A DNA stretch of 64,000 nt from Thalassospira povalilytica. Lineage in GTDB: Bacteria; Pseudomonadota; Alphaproteobacteria; Rhodospirillales; Thalassospiraceae. The notes under the pieces were generated by a model. It was given only the letters and a program-made list of their open reading frames with translations. It was not told where the DNA came from and searched no databases. The DNA lies in NCBI RefSeq assembly GCF_002844235.1, contig NZ_PGTS01000002.1:434001-498000 (forward strand), read 5' to 3'. Both the position numbers and the translations under genes were made by a program. Shown here one piece after another: positions 36,631-44,963 of the stretch; within the stretch, counting starts at the first letter, position 1, and every line of letters starts with the position of its first letter.

Positions 36631-37767
36631 TTACTCAGCACCATTGATCCAGCTTCTGGTCACTGTGTATTCGCCATCAAACAGGATCATGTCCGCCTGA
36701 TAACCTGGGGCGATACGCCCCATTTTATGATCCAGTTTCAAGAACGCAGCCGGGTAAAGTGACCCCATGCGAAGGGCTTCGCCAAGGTCAATCCCGACCA
36801 TTTCCACGCAATTTCGAACCGCGCCAATCATATCAAGATCGGAACCCGCCAGCGTCCCATCCGCAAGGGCGCACCGGCCATCCGTGGCAATGATTTCTTC
36901 CCCGCCAAGATTGAATCGCTTGTCCGCAGCCCCGACAGTCGGCATGGCATCAGTGACCAGCATGATCTTGCCGGTTGCCTTTGCGTTTACAGCAATCTTC
37001 ACCGCGGCCGGATGAACGTGATAACCGTCAACAATCAGGCCACACCATGTTGCATCATCGGCCATCGCTGCCCCGGCAACACCGGGTTCACGATGGGTAA
37101 GGGGGCTCATGGCATTGAACAGATGCGTAAAGCCGCGCAAACCTTCGCTGATCGCCATTTGAATGTCGTCATAGGTACCTGCCGTGTGCCCGGCACAGAC
37201 AAGAACTCCTTTGTCAGAAAGCTTTTTGATCGTCCCGCTAGTTGCCTTTTCCGGTGCCATCGTTACCAGGATGCGGCCATTTGGAAGATGGCTTAGAAGA
37301 TCGATTGCGTCATCTTCCATCGGGCGGATGATGTCGGCTGAATGCACACCCTTGCGTTCTTTGTTCAGATACGGCCCTTCAAGATGAATGCCGACGATGC
37401 CTGGGACGTTTGCGTTAATCGCGTCTTCAACCGCCGCAATGGCTGCTTCCATCTTGTCACGATAGTCCGTGATCAAGGTCGGTAGCATCGCCGTGGTGCC
37501 AAATTTGCGATGGGCTGCCATGATGGCGCGAATGCCAGCGACATCCGGGTGATCATTCAAAAGAACACCGCCACCACCATTGACCTGAACATCAATCAGT
37601 CCGGGGGCAAGAACCTGTCCCTTGCCATCAACAACGTCCATCCCGTCGGGCAGGGCGCTATCCGGGCAAATGGCATCAATTTTGCCATCGCGTATAACAA
37701 CCGCCATTCCGTCGAGAAATTCTGTCCCGTCGAAAATGCGGGCATTGGCAATGGCAAAACTGGTCAT
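36631..37767 (-). CDS. nagA: N-acetylglucosamine-6-phosphate deacetylase
   Basis: 378 residues, amidohydrolase superfamily. Seen: HLEGPYLN with the metal Glu, AGHTAGTYDD (metal His), THLFNAMSPL (metal His) and the catalytic Asp in LVTDAMPTVG. It removes acetate from GlcNAc-6-P. The start codon shares one base with the stop of the SIS-deaminase gene upstream (TAATG), so the two are translationally coupled and act in sequence. Confidence 0.95.
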   Translation of the reverse strand: MTSFAIANARIFDGTEFLDGMAVVIRDGKIDAICPDSALPDGMDVVDGKGQVLAPGLIDVQVNGGGGVLLNDHPDVAGIRAIMAAHRKFGTTAMLPTLITDYRDKMEAAIAAVEDAINANVPGIVGIHLEGPYLNKERKGVHSADIIRPMEDDAIDLLSHLPNGRILVTMAPEKATSGTIKKLSDKGVLVCAGHTAGTYDDIQMAISEGLRGFTHLFNAMSPLTHREPGVAGAAMADDATWCGLIVDGYHVHPAAVKIAVNAKATGKIMLVTDAMPTVGAADKRFNLGGEEIIATDGRCALADGTLAGSDLDMIGAVRNCVEMVGIDLGEALRMGSLYPAAFLKLDHKMGRIAPGYQADMILFDGEYTVTRSWINGAE

Positions 37768-38810
37768 TAGTGCGTCTCCGTCACTTTCGATAGATGCGGC
37801 GGGGCATCCGGGTTACAGCCGCGCGCCAGCGCAACACTTTCAGCAAGTGTATAGAAGGTCTGGATCATCGTAATCGGGGCAAGTAACGGATGGATATCCT
37901 CGACCACCGGAAGGTGTCCCTTTACGTCCGCATATCCGGTTTCGGCAGCAAACAGATTGTCGGTCTTGGCACGCATTTCCGCCAGAAAGTCCTCGACACT
38001 GTCGCGCGATGCGTCTTGCTGTGAAAAGACCAACATCGGGAAGGTCGGCGTTACCAGCGCCATCGGGCCATGCTTTACTTCAGCCGCGCTGAAAGCTTCG
38101 GCATGCAGGCTACTGGTTTCTTTGAATTTAAGGGCGGCCTCCTGGGCGATAGCAAAGGCAGGTCCGCGGCCAATGACATAAAGCCCGTTTGATTTGGCGA
38201 TGGTTTCCGATGCCCCCAGCCAATCCTTTTCAAGTGCCGTGCGCAGGGATTGCGGAAGATTGCCAAGACCCTTGTTGAATGCGTCGTCCTGTGTCCATGC
38301 ACCGACGATCTGGGCAATCGCCGACAATGTGGCAATATAGGATTTGGTTGCCGCAACACTTGTTTCCGGACCAGCCATCAGGGGGATGACATGATCGACA
38401 GTTTCGGCAAGCGGGGAATCGACCACATTGACCAGTGCGACGGTTCGCGCGCCTGCGTCACGGGCCGCCTCGGCATTTTTGACAAGGTCGGGACTCTTGC
38501 CTGATTGGGAAACTGCAATGAACAGTGCATCCTTTGAGGCGATCGACCGGTTATAGATCGATACGATCGAGGGTGCGGCCGATACCACCGGAATGCCCAA
38601 CTGACTTTCAATAAGGTACTTGGCATAAAGGGTCGCGTGGTCCGAGCTGCCACGACCACAGGTCACAACAAATTTCGGCGGATTGGCGCGCAGATCATCA
38701 GCAAGTTTGGCAATTGCGTCCTTGTTGCCGGCAAGCTGCGTTGCAACGACTTCCGGAGCCTCTGCCAATTCGCGGCCCATCTGTGTTTGCGGGCGCCAAT
38801 TCGTTGTCAT
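37767..38810 (-). CDS. SIS-type glucosamine-6-phosphate deaminase (NagB-II-like)
   Basis: 347 residues with two SIS domains, like the isomerase half of GlmS but with no glutaminase domain. Seen: TCGRGSSDHATLYAKYLIE (~48-66), SQSGKSPD, ETSVAATKSYIA and SSLHAEAFSAAEVKHGP with the catalytic Glu/His region. It should convert GlcN-6-P to fructose-6-P and ammonia; a classical NagB is absent here. AgaS-type isomerases are the nearest alternative. Start: ATG 38810 has AAGGGAA upstream; 15 extra codons upstream are not conserved. Confidence 0.85.
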   Translation of the reverse strand: MTTNWRPQTQMGRELAEAPEVVATQLAGNKDAIAKLADDLRANPPKFVVTCGRGSSDHATLYAKYLIESQLGIPVVSAAPSIVSIYNRSIASKDALFIAVSQSGKSPDLVKNAEAARDAGARTVALVNVVDSPLAETVDHVIPLMAGPETSVAATKSYIATLSAIAQIVGAWTQDDAFNKGLGNLPQSLRTALEKDWLGASETIAKSNGLYVIGRGPAFAIAQEAALKFKETSSLHAEAFSAAEVKHGPMALVTPTFPMLVFSQQDASRDSVEDFLAEMRAKTDNLFAAETGYADVKGHLPVVEDIHPLLAPITMIQTFYTLAESVALARGCNPDAPPHLSKVTETH

Positions 38811-38851
38811 ATGCCGTATTCCCTTGGTTTCCGGTGGATGCGTTGATCTGG

Positions 38852-39613
38852 TCAACGGGCGTCCACCTGCATTTCAGCAATAAAGTCGTAACTGTCACCG
38901 CGGTAATAGGACCGGGTGAACTCAACCGGGGTTCCATTTGCCAGGAAGGACCGCCGCTCGATATAGAGCGCGGCACTGCCTTCCGGAACGCCCAGAATTT
39001 TGGCGGTTTCGCCATCGAAAAGTTCTGCCCGAAGCCGCTGAAGGGCGCGTTCAGGCTTTTTGTTGTATTTCGCCAGCGCGTCATAAAGCGATTTGTCGAC
39101 TTCATCCGGGCTGGGCAGGAAGGCGCGCGGAATTACCGCATATTCAAGTGCCATTGGCTTGTCATTGGCAGTACGCAAACGACGCAGCCTTGTAACTTCG
39201 GTACCCGGTGACAGATTAAGCGCCATGGCTTCTTCGGGTGAGGCATGACCAAGTGTTTTTTCGATCCAGATGGCCCCTGGATCCATGCCACGGGTGATCA
39301 TGTCCTCGGTAAAGGATGTCAGGCGTGACAGGGCCTGCTCGACACGCGGCGCAACGAACGTGCCGGCACCGTGGCGTTGAACCAGAACACCTTCCTCGAC
39401 AAGGGCGCGCATCGCATTGCGAACCGTTACGCGTGAAATGCCAAGTTCGGTTGCCAGATCGCGCTCGCTGGGCAGGGCATCTTCGACCTGCAAAATTCCA
39501 TCATCAATCACAGCCTTCAACGCCGATTGCAGCCGACGGTACAAAGGACCATTTCCGTTATTTTCGATGTCGCGGGTTCTTAGATTGGCAATGACGTCCG
39601 ACGTTGCGATCAT
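38852..39613 (-). CDS. GntR/HutC-family regulator of the amino-sugar locus (NagR-like)
   Basis: 253 residues. N-terminal winged helix (~20-90) with LPSERDLATELGISRVTVRN, and C-terminal UTRA effector domain (FTEDMITRGMDPG to FIAEMQ). HutC-type regulators of this kind usually bind a sugar phosphate such as GlcN-6-P or GlcNAc-6-P. It overlaps the kinase stop by 4 bases and precedes the deaminase by 41. TGGTAT/ATACCA sites in the divergent region are the candidate operators. Confidence 0.88.
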   Translation of the reverse strand: MIATSDVIANLRTRDIENNGNGPLYRRLQSALKAVIDDGILQVEDALPSERDLATELGISRVTVRNAMRALVEEGVLVQRHGAGTFVAPRVEQALSRLTSFTEDMITRGMDPGAIWIEKTLGHASPEEAMALNLSPGTEVTRLRRLRTANDKPMALEYAVIPRAFLPSPDEVDKSLYDALAKYNKKPERALQRLRAELFDGETAKILGVPEGSAALYIERRSFLANGTPVEFTRSYYRGDSYDFIAEMQVDAR

Positions 39614-40491
39614 GCGGCGGCTCTTTCATGTTGCTTGGCCATCAAGATAGCCCCATGCATGGCGTCAAATTTCGCGGGCACCAGCAATTCGGCAATTTCG
39701 GGTGGCATGCGCTGGGCCATCTGTTCTGCCAGTCCGCCCATAAGGGTCAGTCGCGGCGCACCGAAATCAACCAGCCTGCGCAAGATTGCCAGATTGGCGT
39801 CGACGGCAATCTTGATCAGTTCAGTCGCCACACTGTCACCAGCCGCTTCGGCATCAAACACCATCGGGCAGAGTTTTCCATAGTCGGACGGCTTTGCTGT
39901 TTCCGCAAATATGACGATATTTTCGGGGTCATTATCAAATCGGGCCATGACCGCTGCGGTCAGATCGGTTTTCTTTGCCAGACCATCATGGGCGAGCAGG
40001 GCGGTTTCAATGGCATTGCGTCCAATTCTTGCGCCGCTTCCAAGATCGGAAACCTCGAACCCCCAACCGGCAACAGACAACTGGCGATCCCCGATGATTG
40101 CCTGACCACATGTTCCGGTCCCGACAATCAGGATGGCGCCATTCTGGCCATCATGCGCACCCAGACATGCTGTGTAGGCATCAGTCGCAAAGCAGATGTC
40201 GGCGAACGGGTGATTATAGGACTGCACAAGCTGACGATCACGCGTTAGCGGAAGCCCCGCAAGCCCAAGGCCCGCATGCAAATCGCCAAGGTATTTTTCA
40301 TCAAGTCCGGCATTGGAAAGGGCCATTTTCGCCGCTGCGATGATTTCGCCAAATACGTAATCGACTCCAAGTCGCGTATTCGCACCACCACGCACAGCTT
40401 CACCAAGGATCCGTCCGGATGCATCTGCAATCCGAACGCGGCACTGCGTTCCGCCGCCATCAACACCAAGATAAAGCTGTTCGTTTTTCAT
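39610..40491 (-). CDS. BadF/BcrA-type sugar kinase (GlcNAc and/or MurNAc kinase)
   Basis: 293 residues of the ASKHA fold. Phosphate-1 motif LGVDGGGTQCRVRIAD (~8-23), LIVGTGTCG as phosphate-2, WGFEVSDLGSGARIG, and LMGGLAEQMA near the C terminus for adenosine. Family members phosphorylate GlcN, GlcNAc or, as with clostridial MurK, both MurNAc and GlcNAc. Because murQ (which needs MurNAc-6-P) is divergent from it and no anmK is visible, dual GlcNAc/MurNAc activity is a reasonable inference. First gene of the minus-strand operon. Confidence 0.82.
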   Translation of the reverse strand: MKNEQLYLGVDGGGTQCRVRIADASGRILGEAVRGGANTRLGVDYVFGEIIAAAKMALSNAGLDEKYLGDLHAGLGLAGLPLTRDRQLVQSYNHPFADICFATDAYTACLGAHDGQNGAILIVGTGTCGQAIIGDRQLSVAGWGFEVSDLGSGARIGRNAIETALLAHDGLAKKTDLTAAVMARFDNDPENIVIFAETAKPSDYGKLCPMVFDAEAAGDSVATELIKIAVDANLAILRRLVDFGAPRLTLMGGLAEQMAQRMPPEIAELLVPAKFDAMHGAILMAKQHERAAA

Positions 40492-40523
40492 CTCAAAGCA
40501 ACTGCCTTCTCATTCATAGGGAG

Positions 40524-40558
40524 AGCATAGCAGAGTGGTATCTTAAAAAGCAATACCA
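40524..40558 (-). promoter_or_regulatory. Kinase-operon promoter overlapped by TGGTAT-N11-ATACCA
   Basis: Minus-strand -35 TTGCTT (40553-40548), 18-base spacer, -10 TATGCT (40529-40524). The inverted repeat TGGTAT (40536-40541) and ATACCA (40553-40558) covers the spacer and -35, as expected for a repressor operator. Confidence 0.5.
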
Positions 40559-40621
40559 ATATAACGCCACTAAAACTGTTACTGGTCTGAGTTTGGAGTC
40601 CGTACATATACGCAGAAGCTT

Positions 40622-40649
40622 TTGCGCAAAATTGATATCCTTATATAAT
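40622..40649 (+). promoter_or_regulatory. Candidate murQ promoter
   Basis: TTGCGC (40622-40627), 16-base spacer, consensus TATAAT (40644-40649). Transcript start predicted near 40656. Confidence 0.5.
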
Positions 40650-40723
40650 ACGTTGTTTTAACTAGAGATATCTCCCGATATCCGAGCTGTGGCACAAATT
40701 ATTCATCAAGCAGCTTGCGTTGC

Positions 40724-40740
40724 TGGTATCACAATGGTAT
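40724..40740 (+). promoter_or_regulatory. Tandem TGGTAT sites in the murQ leader
   Basis: TGGTAT at 40724-40729 and again at 40735-40740, one helical turn (11 bases) apart, just before the murQ ribosome-binding site. Same hexamer as in the minus-strand operator. Confidence 0.4.
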
Positions 40741-40765
40741 TTAATTTGCAGAGGGAGACGGAAAA

Positions 40766-41653
40766 ATGGCATCACGCACAGAAGATTTTGATTCGCGATT
40801 TGCCGGGTTGGATCAATGGTCCGACGCCGATTTCCTTATGGCCTTGTGGGAAGGCCAGATGCGCGCTGTGGCCTCGGTTGGTCCGATCCTGGGGGATTTG
40901 GCGACAGCCGCCAACGGGATAGCACGCCGCCTGGGGGGCGGCGGGCGTCTCGTTTACGTCGGAGCCGGAACATCAGGCACTGTCGCCTGGCAAGATGCCA
41001 AGGAACTTGGCGGCACCTTTGGCTGGCCTGAAAGCCATACCATCGTGATGCTGGCTGGCGGGGTTCAAAGTGCGCCGAACGAATTCAATGGTGCCGAGGA
41101 TGATACCAGCCTTGCCGAACGTGAAATTTCCCAGAACAACATTTCAGAAAATGATGCGGTAATCGCGATCGCTGCCAGCGGCGCGACCCCTTACACGGTG
41201 CGCGCGCTCGAACTTGCCCGTGATCGCGGGGCCTTCACGGTGGGCATCTGTAACAACCCGGATGGCAAAATTCTTGGCGTCGCAGAAACAGGTATCTTTC
41301 TTGATAGCGCGCCGGAAGTGGTTGCCGGATCCACCCGCATGGGGGCGGGTACCGCGCAAAAAGCAGCCCTGAACATTCTGTCGACCCTTGTGATGAACAA
41401 GTTGGGCCGATTGTTCGACAACCTGATGGTTGGCATGCGCGCCGAGAACATCAAACTTCGGGGCCGGGCGGTTCGGATCGTGTCTCATATTGCATCTTGC
41501 GACGCCGAACTTGCTTCAGACGCCCTGGAAAAATCCGATTTCGATATCCGCGTGGCGGTGCTGGTGACCACGGGCCACAGCCCCGACCGGGCAAAAGAAA
41601 TTCTTGCGCTGTCTAATGGAAATCTCCGGGCGGCACTTGAGTACAGGAACTGA
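40766..41653 (+). CDS. murQ: N-acetylmuramic acid 6-phosphate etherase
   Basis: 295 residues, SIS fold. Seen: YVGAGTSGTVAWQDAKELGG (~66-85), AIAASGATPYTVRAL, and the family signature PEVVAGSTRMGAGTAQKAAL. MurQ removes D-lactate from MurNAc-6-P to give GlcNAc-6-P, which enters nagA. AGGGAGACGG stands before the ATG. It is 46 bases upstream of a sugar-binding protein gene, so MurNAc salvage and uptake look co-expressed. Confidence 0.94.
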   Translation: MASRTEDFDSRFAGLDQWSDADFLMALWEGQMRAVASVGPILGDLATAANGIARRLGGGGRLVYVGAGTSGTVAWQDAKELGGTFGWPESHTIVMLAGGVQSAPNEFNGAEDDTSLAEREISQNNISENDAVIAIAASGATPYTVRALELARDRGAFTVGICNNPDGKILGVAETGIFLDSAPEVVAGSTRMGAGTAQKAALNILSTLVMNKLGRLFDNLMVGMRAENIKLRGRAVRIVSHIASCDAELASDALEKSDFDIRVAVLVTTGHSPDRAKEILALSNGNLRAALEYRN

Positions 41654-41699
41654 CATCAACACGGTGCCAGTCCGCCGACATTGATCAGAGGAGGCATAA

Positions 41700-42962
41700 A
41701 TGTCGAATAAAGTCTTAGCAAAAGGCCTGGCCGGGGCCCTGGCGGCAAGTGTCGCCCTGGTTCCGTTGATGGCGTCTGCTGGCGAACTCGTAATTGAAAG
41801 CTGGCGCAATGACGATATTGATATCTGGAATGAAAAAATCATTCCGGCATTCAATGAAGTTCACCCTGACATCAAGGTGTCGTTCAAGCCGACCCCGCCG
41901 ACCGAATATAACGCATCGGTAAACGCAAAACTGGCTGGTGGTACCGCGGGCGACCTGATCACGTGCCGTCCGTTTGATGCATCGCTTGAACTTTACAAGC
42001 AGGGCAATCTTGCCGCTCTTGATGACCTTAAAGGCATGGACAACTTCTCGGATGTTGCCAAATCTGCCTGGCAGACCGACGATGGCGCAGTCACTTTCTG
42101 CTTGCCGATGGCATCGGTCATTCATGGCTTTATCTATAACAAGGAAGCCTTTGAAGAAGTTGGCGTTGAAGTCCCGAAAACCCGCGAAGAGTTTTATGCT
42201 GCCCTTGATAAAATCAAGGAAGATGGCAGCTACATCCCGATGGCGATGGGCACCGCGGACCAGTGGGAAGCAGCCACCATGGGCTTCCAGAATATCGGTC
42301 CCAACTACTGGAACGGTGAAGCAGGCCGCAAGGCATTGATCGATGGCAGCGCAAAATTCACCGATGCCGCCTATGTCGATACCTTCAAGGAACTGGCAAG
42401 CTGGAAAAACTACCTTCCGGACGGGTATGAAGCCATTTCCTATCCGGATGCACAGAACCTGTTCTCGCTTGGCCGTGCCGCCGTTTATCCGGCCGGTTCC
42501 TGGGATATTTCGCTGTTTAACAACCAGGCCGATTTCGAGTTCGGAGCATTCCCGCCGCCCGCAGCAGCCGGTGCAGACACCTGCTATATCAGTGACCACA
42601 CCGATATTGCACTTGGTCTGAATGCGGATTCCAAAAACGCAGCCGAAGCAAAGCTGTTTCTTGAATGGATGACCGGTTCGGAATTTGCCGAGCTTTATTC
42701 CAACGCGCTGCCGGGTTTCTTCTCCTTGTCGAACCACACGGTCGAAGTAACCGATCCGGTTGCCAGCGAGTTTGTAAGCTGGCGCCAGAAGTGCGAGTCC
42801 ACCATTCGTAACTCATACCAGATCCTTTCGCGTGGCACGCCGAACCTTGAAAACGACCTGTGGAACCTTTCCGCTCAGGTTATCAACGGTACGCTGACCC
42901 CGGAAGAAGCAGCCGGCGCTGCGGAAGCTGGTCTGGCGAAATGGTACGCACCGCACCAGTAA
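41700..42962 (+). CDS. ABC sugar transporter substrate-binding protein
   Basis: 420 residues, family 1 (CUT1-type) periplasmic binding protein. Signal peptide to about residue 27 (LVPLMASA then GELVIESW). Typical segments: FNEVHPDIKVSFKP, NAKLAGGTAGDL, IYNKEAFEEVGVEVPKTREE and FSLGRAAVYPAGSW. With murQ and the nag operon as neighbours, MurNAc, GlcNAc or a GlcNAc-MurNAc disaccharide is the likely cargo; sequence alone does not prove it. AGAGGAGG precedes the ATG. Confidence 0.88.
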   Translation: MSNKVLAKGLAGALAASVALVPLMASAGELVIESWRNDDIDIWNEKIIPAFNEVHPDIKVSFKPTPPTEYNASVNAKLAGGTAGDLITCRPFDASLELYKQGNLAALDDLKGMDNFSDVAKSAWQTDDGAVTFCLPMASVIHGFIYNKEAFEEVGVEVPKTREEFYAALDKIKEDGSYIPMAMGTADQWEAATMGFQNIGPNYWNGEAGRKALIDGSAKFTDAAYVDTFKELASWKNYLPDGYEAISYPDAQNLFSLGRAAVYPAGSWDISLFNNQADFEFGAFPPPAAAGADTCYISDHTDIALGLNADSKNAAEAKLFLEWMTGSEFAELYSNALPGFFSLSNHTVEVTDPVASEFVSWRQKCESTIRNSYQILSRGTPNLENDLWNLSAQVINGTLTPEEAAGAAEAGLAKWYAPHQ

Positions 42963-42971
42963 AGAACTGAA

Positions 42972-43006
42972 AGGATGGCGGGAACGACCGGTTTCTGCCA
43001 TCCTTC
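42972..43006 (+). other. Intercistronic stem-loop after the sugar-binding protein gene
   Basis: AAGGATGGC (42972-42980) pairs with GCCATCCTT (42998-43006); GGAA/TTC inside can extend the stem. No T-run follows, so it is more like an RNA-processing or stabilising element than a full terminator. Confidence 0.6.
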
Positions 43007-43135
43007 ATTCATCGTTGATGTTTGCCGTGCCATTGCAGGCATGCAGCCCGACCGCCGGGCGAAACTGCGGTTCACTGATTACAGAAGACCCAAGCAGGTC
43101 TTCATTCTTTTAAATCTTGGATAACAGGACAGGGT

Positions 43136-44074
43136 ATGGCGCATTCCGGCCCCATGACCGATTGGCGCAAGGCAAAACTGCCTGTGATTGCCTTTCTGGC
43201 CCCAGCAACGATCATTTACACACTGTTTATGATCTATCCGCTGCTTGATTCCATCCGGTTAAGCTTCTACGCAACGCCAAGCGGCGGTGAGGCGGCTTTT
43301 GTCGGCCTTGACAATTACCGCACGATTTTGGCGGATCCGGACTGGTCTGCGACCTTCTGGAACAGTTTCTGGAACAATATGAAGTTCTTTGCGGTTCATA
43401 TGCTGATCCAGAACCCGATCGGTATCGCGCTGGCCGGTATTCTGAGCCTGCCGCAATTGCGGTTCCGCAACACATATCGCACAATGATGATCATGCCGAC
43501 CATGTTATCAGTCGTGATTGTCGGCTTTATCTGGCAGTTGATCCTGAGCCCGGTTTGGGGAGTTGGCGCGGACCTGCTTGATATTGTTGGCCTAAAGTCG
43601 CTGTTTGGGCCATGGCTTGGCAAGGAAGGCAGCGCGCTGATTACGCTTTCCTTCATTTCGGTCTGGCAGTGGGTCGGCATTCCTTTGATGCTGATCTATG
43701 CGGCCTTGCTGGCCATTCCCGACGATCTGGTGGATGCGGCGATTGTTGATGGCGCGACCCATTTCGAAGTCTTCATTCACATCAAACTGCCATTGGTTTT
43801 GCCGACTGTCGCGATGGTGTCGATTTTGACTTTTGTCGGTAATTTCAATGCGTTCGATCTGATATATGCGGTAAAGGGTGCGTTGGCCGGCCCTAACTTC
43901 TCGACCGACATTATGGGTACCTTGTTCTATCGCACATTCTTTGGTTATCAGTTGCAGCTGGGCGATCCGCATTTGGGCGCCACCGTTGCATCCTTGATGT
44001 TCCTGATCATTCTGGCAGGCGTTCTGTTCTATCTGTTCGCCATTCAGCGCCGACTGGCGCGCTATCAGCTGTAG
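43136..44074 (+). CDS. ABC sugar transporter permease (MalF-like)
   Basis: 312 residues with six membrane segments. The EAA loop that docks the ATPase reads IPDDLVDAAIVDGATHFEVF (~197-216). N-terminal APATIIYTLFMIYPLLDSIR is typical of CUT1 permeases. It begins 173 bases after the binding-protein gene and ends 13 before its partner permease. Confidence 0.9.
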   Translation: MAHSGPMTDWRKAKLPVIAFLAPATIIYTLFMIYPLLDSIRLSFYATPSGGEAAFVGLDNYRTILADPDWSATFWNSFWNNMKFFAVHMLIQNPIGIALAGILSLPQLRFRNTYRTMMIMPTMLSVVIVGFIWQLILSPVWGVGADLLDIVGLKSLFGPWLGKEGSALITLSFISVWQWVGIPLMLIYAALLAIPDDLVDAAIVDGATHFEVFIHIKLPLVLPTVAMVSILTFVGNFNAFDLIYAVKGALAGPNFSTDIMGTLFYRTFFGYQLQLGDPHLGATVASLMFLIILAGVLFYLFAIQRRLARYQL

Positions 44075-44087
44075 TCGGGGGGCGAAT

Positions 44088-44936
44088 ATGAGTTTTGCAA
44101 ACATCCGCAGAGAAGACGCCAGCCGCGCAGTCATCGTGCACGCGATCTTGCTGACCTATACCCTGGTTGCGCTTTATCCGATTTTTCTTGTGGTTATCAA
44201 CGCCTTCAAGACGCGCAAAGGGATCTTTCGCGATCCGATGGGCTTGCCGAATGCGGAGACCTTCAGTCTTGAAGGATTCACCAAGGTTCTGGCGAAATCC
44301 AATTTCGAGCTGTTTTTCTATAACAGCTTTACCGTGACCATCGTGACCATTGTTATTGTTCTGCTGTTGGCAGCAATGACGGCATGGGCACTGTCGGAAT
44401 ACAAGTTCCCGGGCAACACCGCATTGGCCTTGTATCTTGCGATTGGCATCATGGTGCCGATCCGTCTGGGGTCGGTATCGATCTTGAACCTGATTGTTGA
44501 TATGGGATTGGTCAACACCCTGACGGCACTGGTACTGGTCTATGTCGCGCAAGGATTGCCCTTGGCGATCTTTATCCTGACCGAATTCATGCATCAAATT
44601 CCCAAGGATTTGAAAGAAGCCGCAAGATGCGACGGGGTCGGGGAGTTCAAGATTTTCTTTGCGATCATTTTGCCTTTGATCCGGCCCGCTGTTGCGACGG
44701 TTGCTGTATTTACAATGATCCCGATCTGGAATGATCTGTGGTTCCCGCTGATCCTTGCACCCGGTGACGGCAAGCAGACCATCACCCTTGGTGTGCAGCA
44801 ATTCATTGGCCAGTATGTGACAGACTGGAATGCGGTTCTGGCGTCACTGAGCCTTGCGATCATTCCGATCCTTATCCTTTATCTGATTTTCTCCCGACAA
44901 CTCATTCGCGGCCTGACATCCGGCGCGGTGAAGTAA
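44088..44936 (+). CDS. ABC sugar transporter permease (MalG-like)
   Basis: 282 residues, six membrane segments. EAA loop QIPKDLKEAARCDGVGEFKI (~168-187) and C-terminal FSRQLIRGLTSGAVK, the typical MalG/UgpE-type ending. It pairs with the preceding permease to form the channel. GGGGGCG precedes the ATG. Confidence 0.9.
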   Translation: MSFANIRREDASRAVIVHAILLTYTLVALYPIFLVVINAFKTRKGIFRDPMGLPNAETFSLEGFTKVLAKSNFELFFYNSFTVTIVTIVIVLLLAAMTAWALSEYKFPGNTALALYLAIGIMVPIRLGSVSILNLIVDMGLVNTLTALVLVYVAQGLPLAIFILTEFMHQIPKDLKEAARCDGVGEFKIFFAIILPLIRPAVATVAVFTMIPIWNDLWFPLILAPGDGKQTITLGVQQFIGQYVTDWNAVLASLSLAIIPILILYLIFSRQLIRGLTSGAVK

Positions 44937-44963
44937 CTGTTGGCTGATAGGAGCTTTGAATAA

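Larger units (their letters stand above)
40492..40765. other. Divergent control region, kinase operon / murQ operon
   Basis: 274 bases, AT-rich compared with flanking genes. It holds candidate promoters for both directions and four TGGTAT/ATACCA half-sites, listed separately. No gene in it. Confidence 0.6.

Noticed and set aside
41715..42737. 340-codon minus-strand frame opposite the sugar-binding protein gene
   Set aside because: Lies wholly within a well-supported gene; composition is typical of antisense reading of GC-rich codons.
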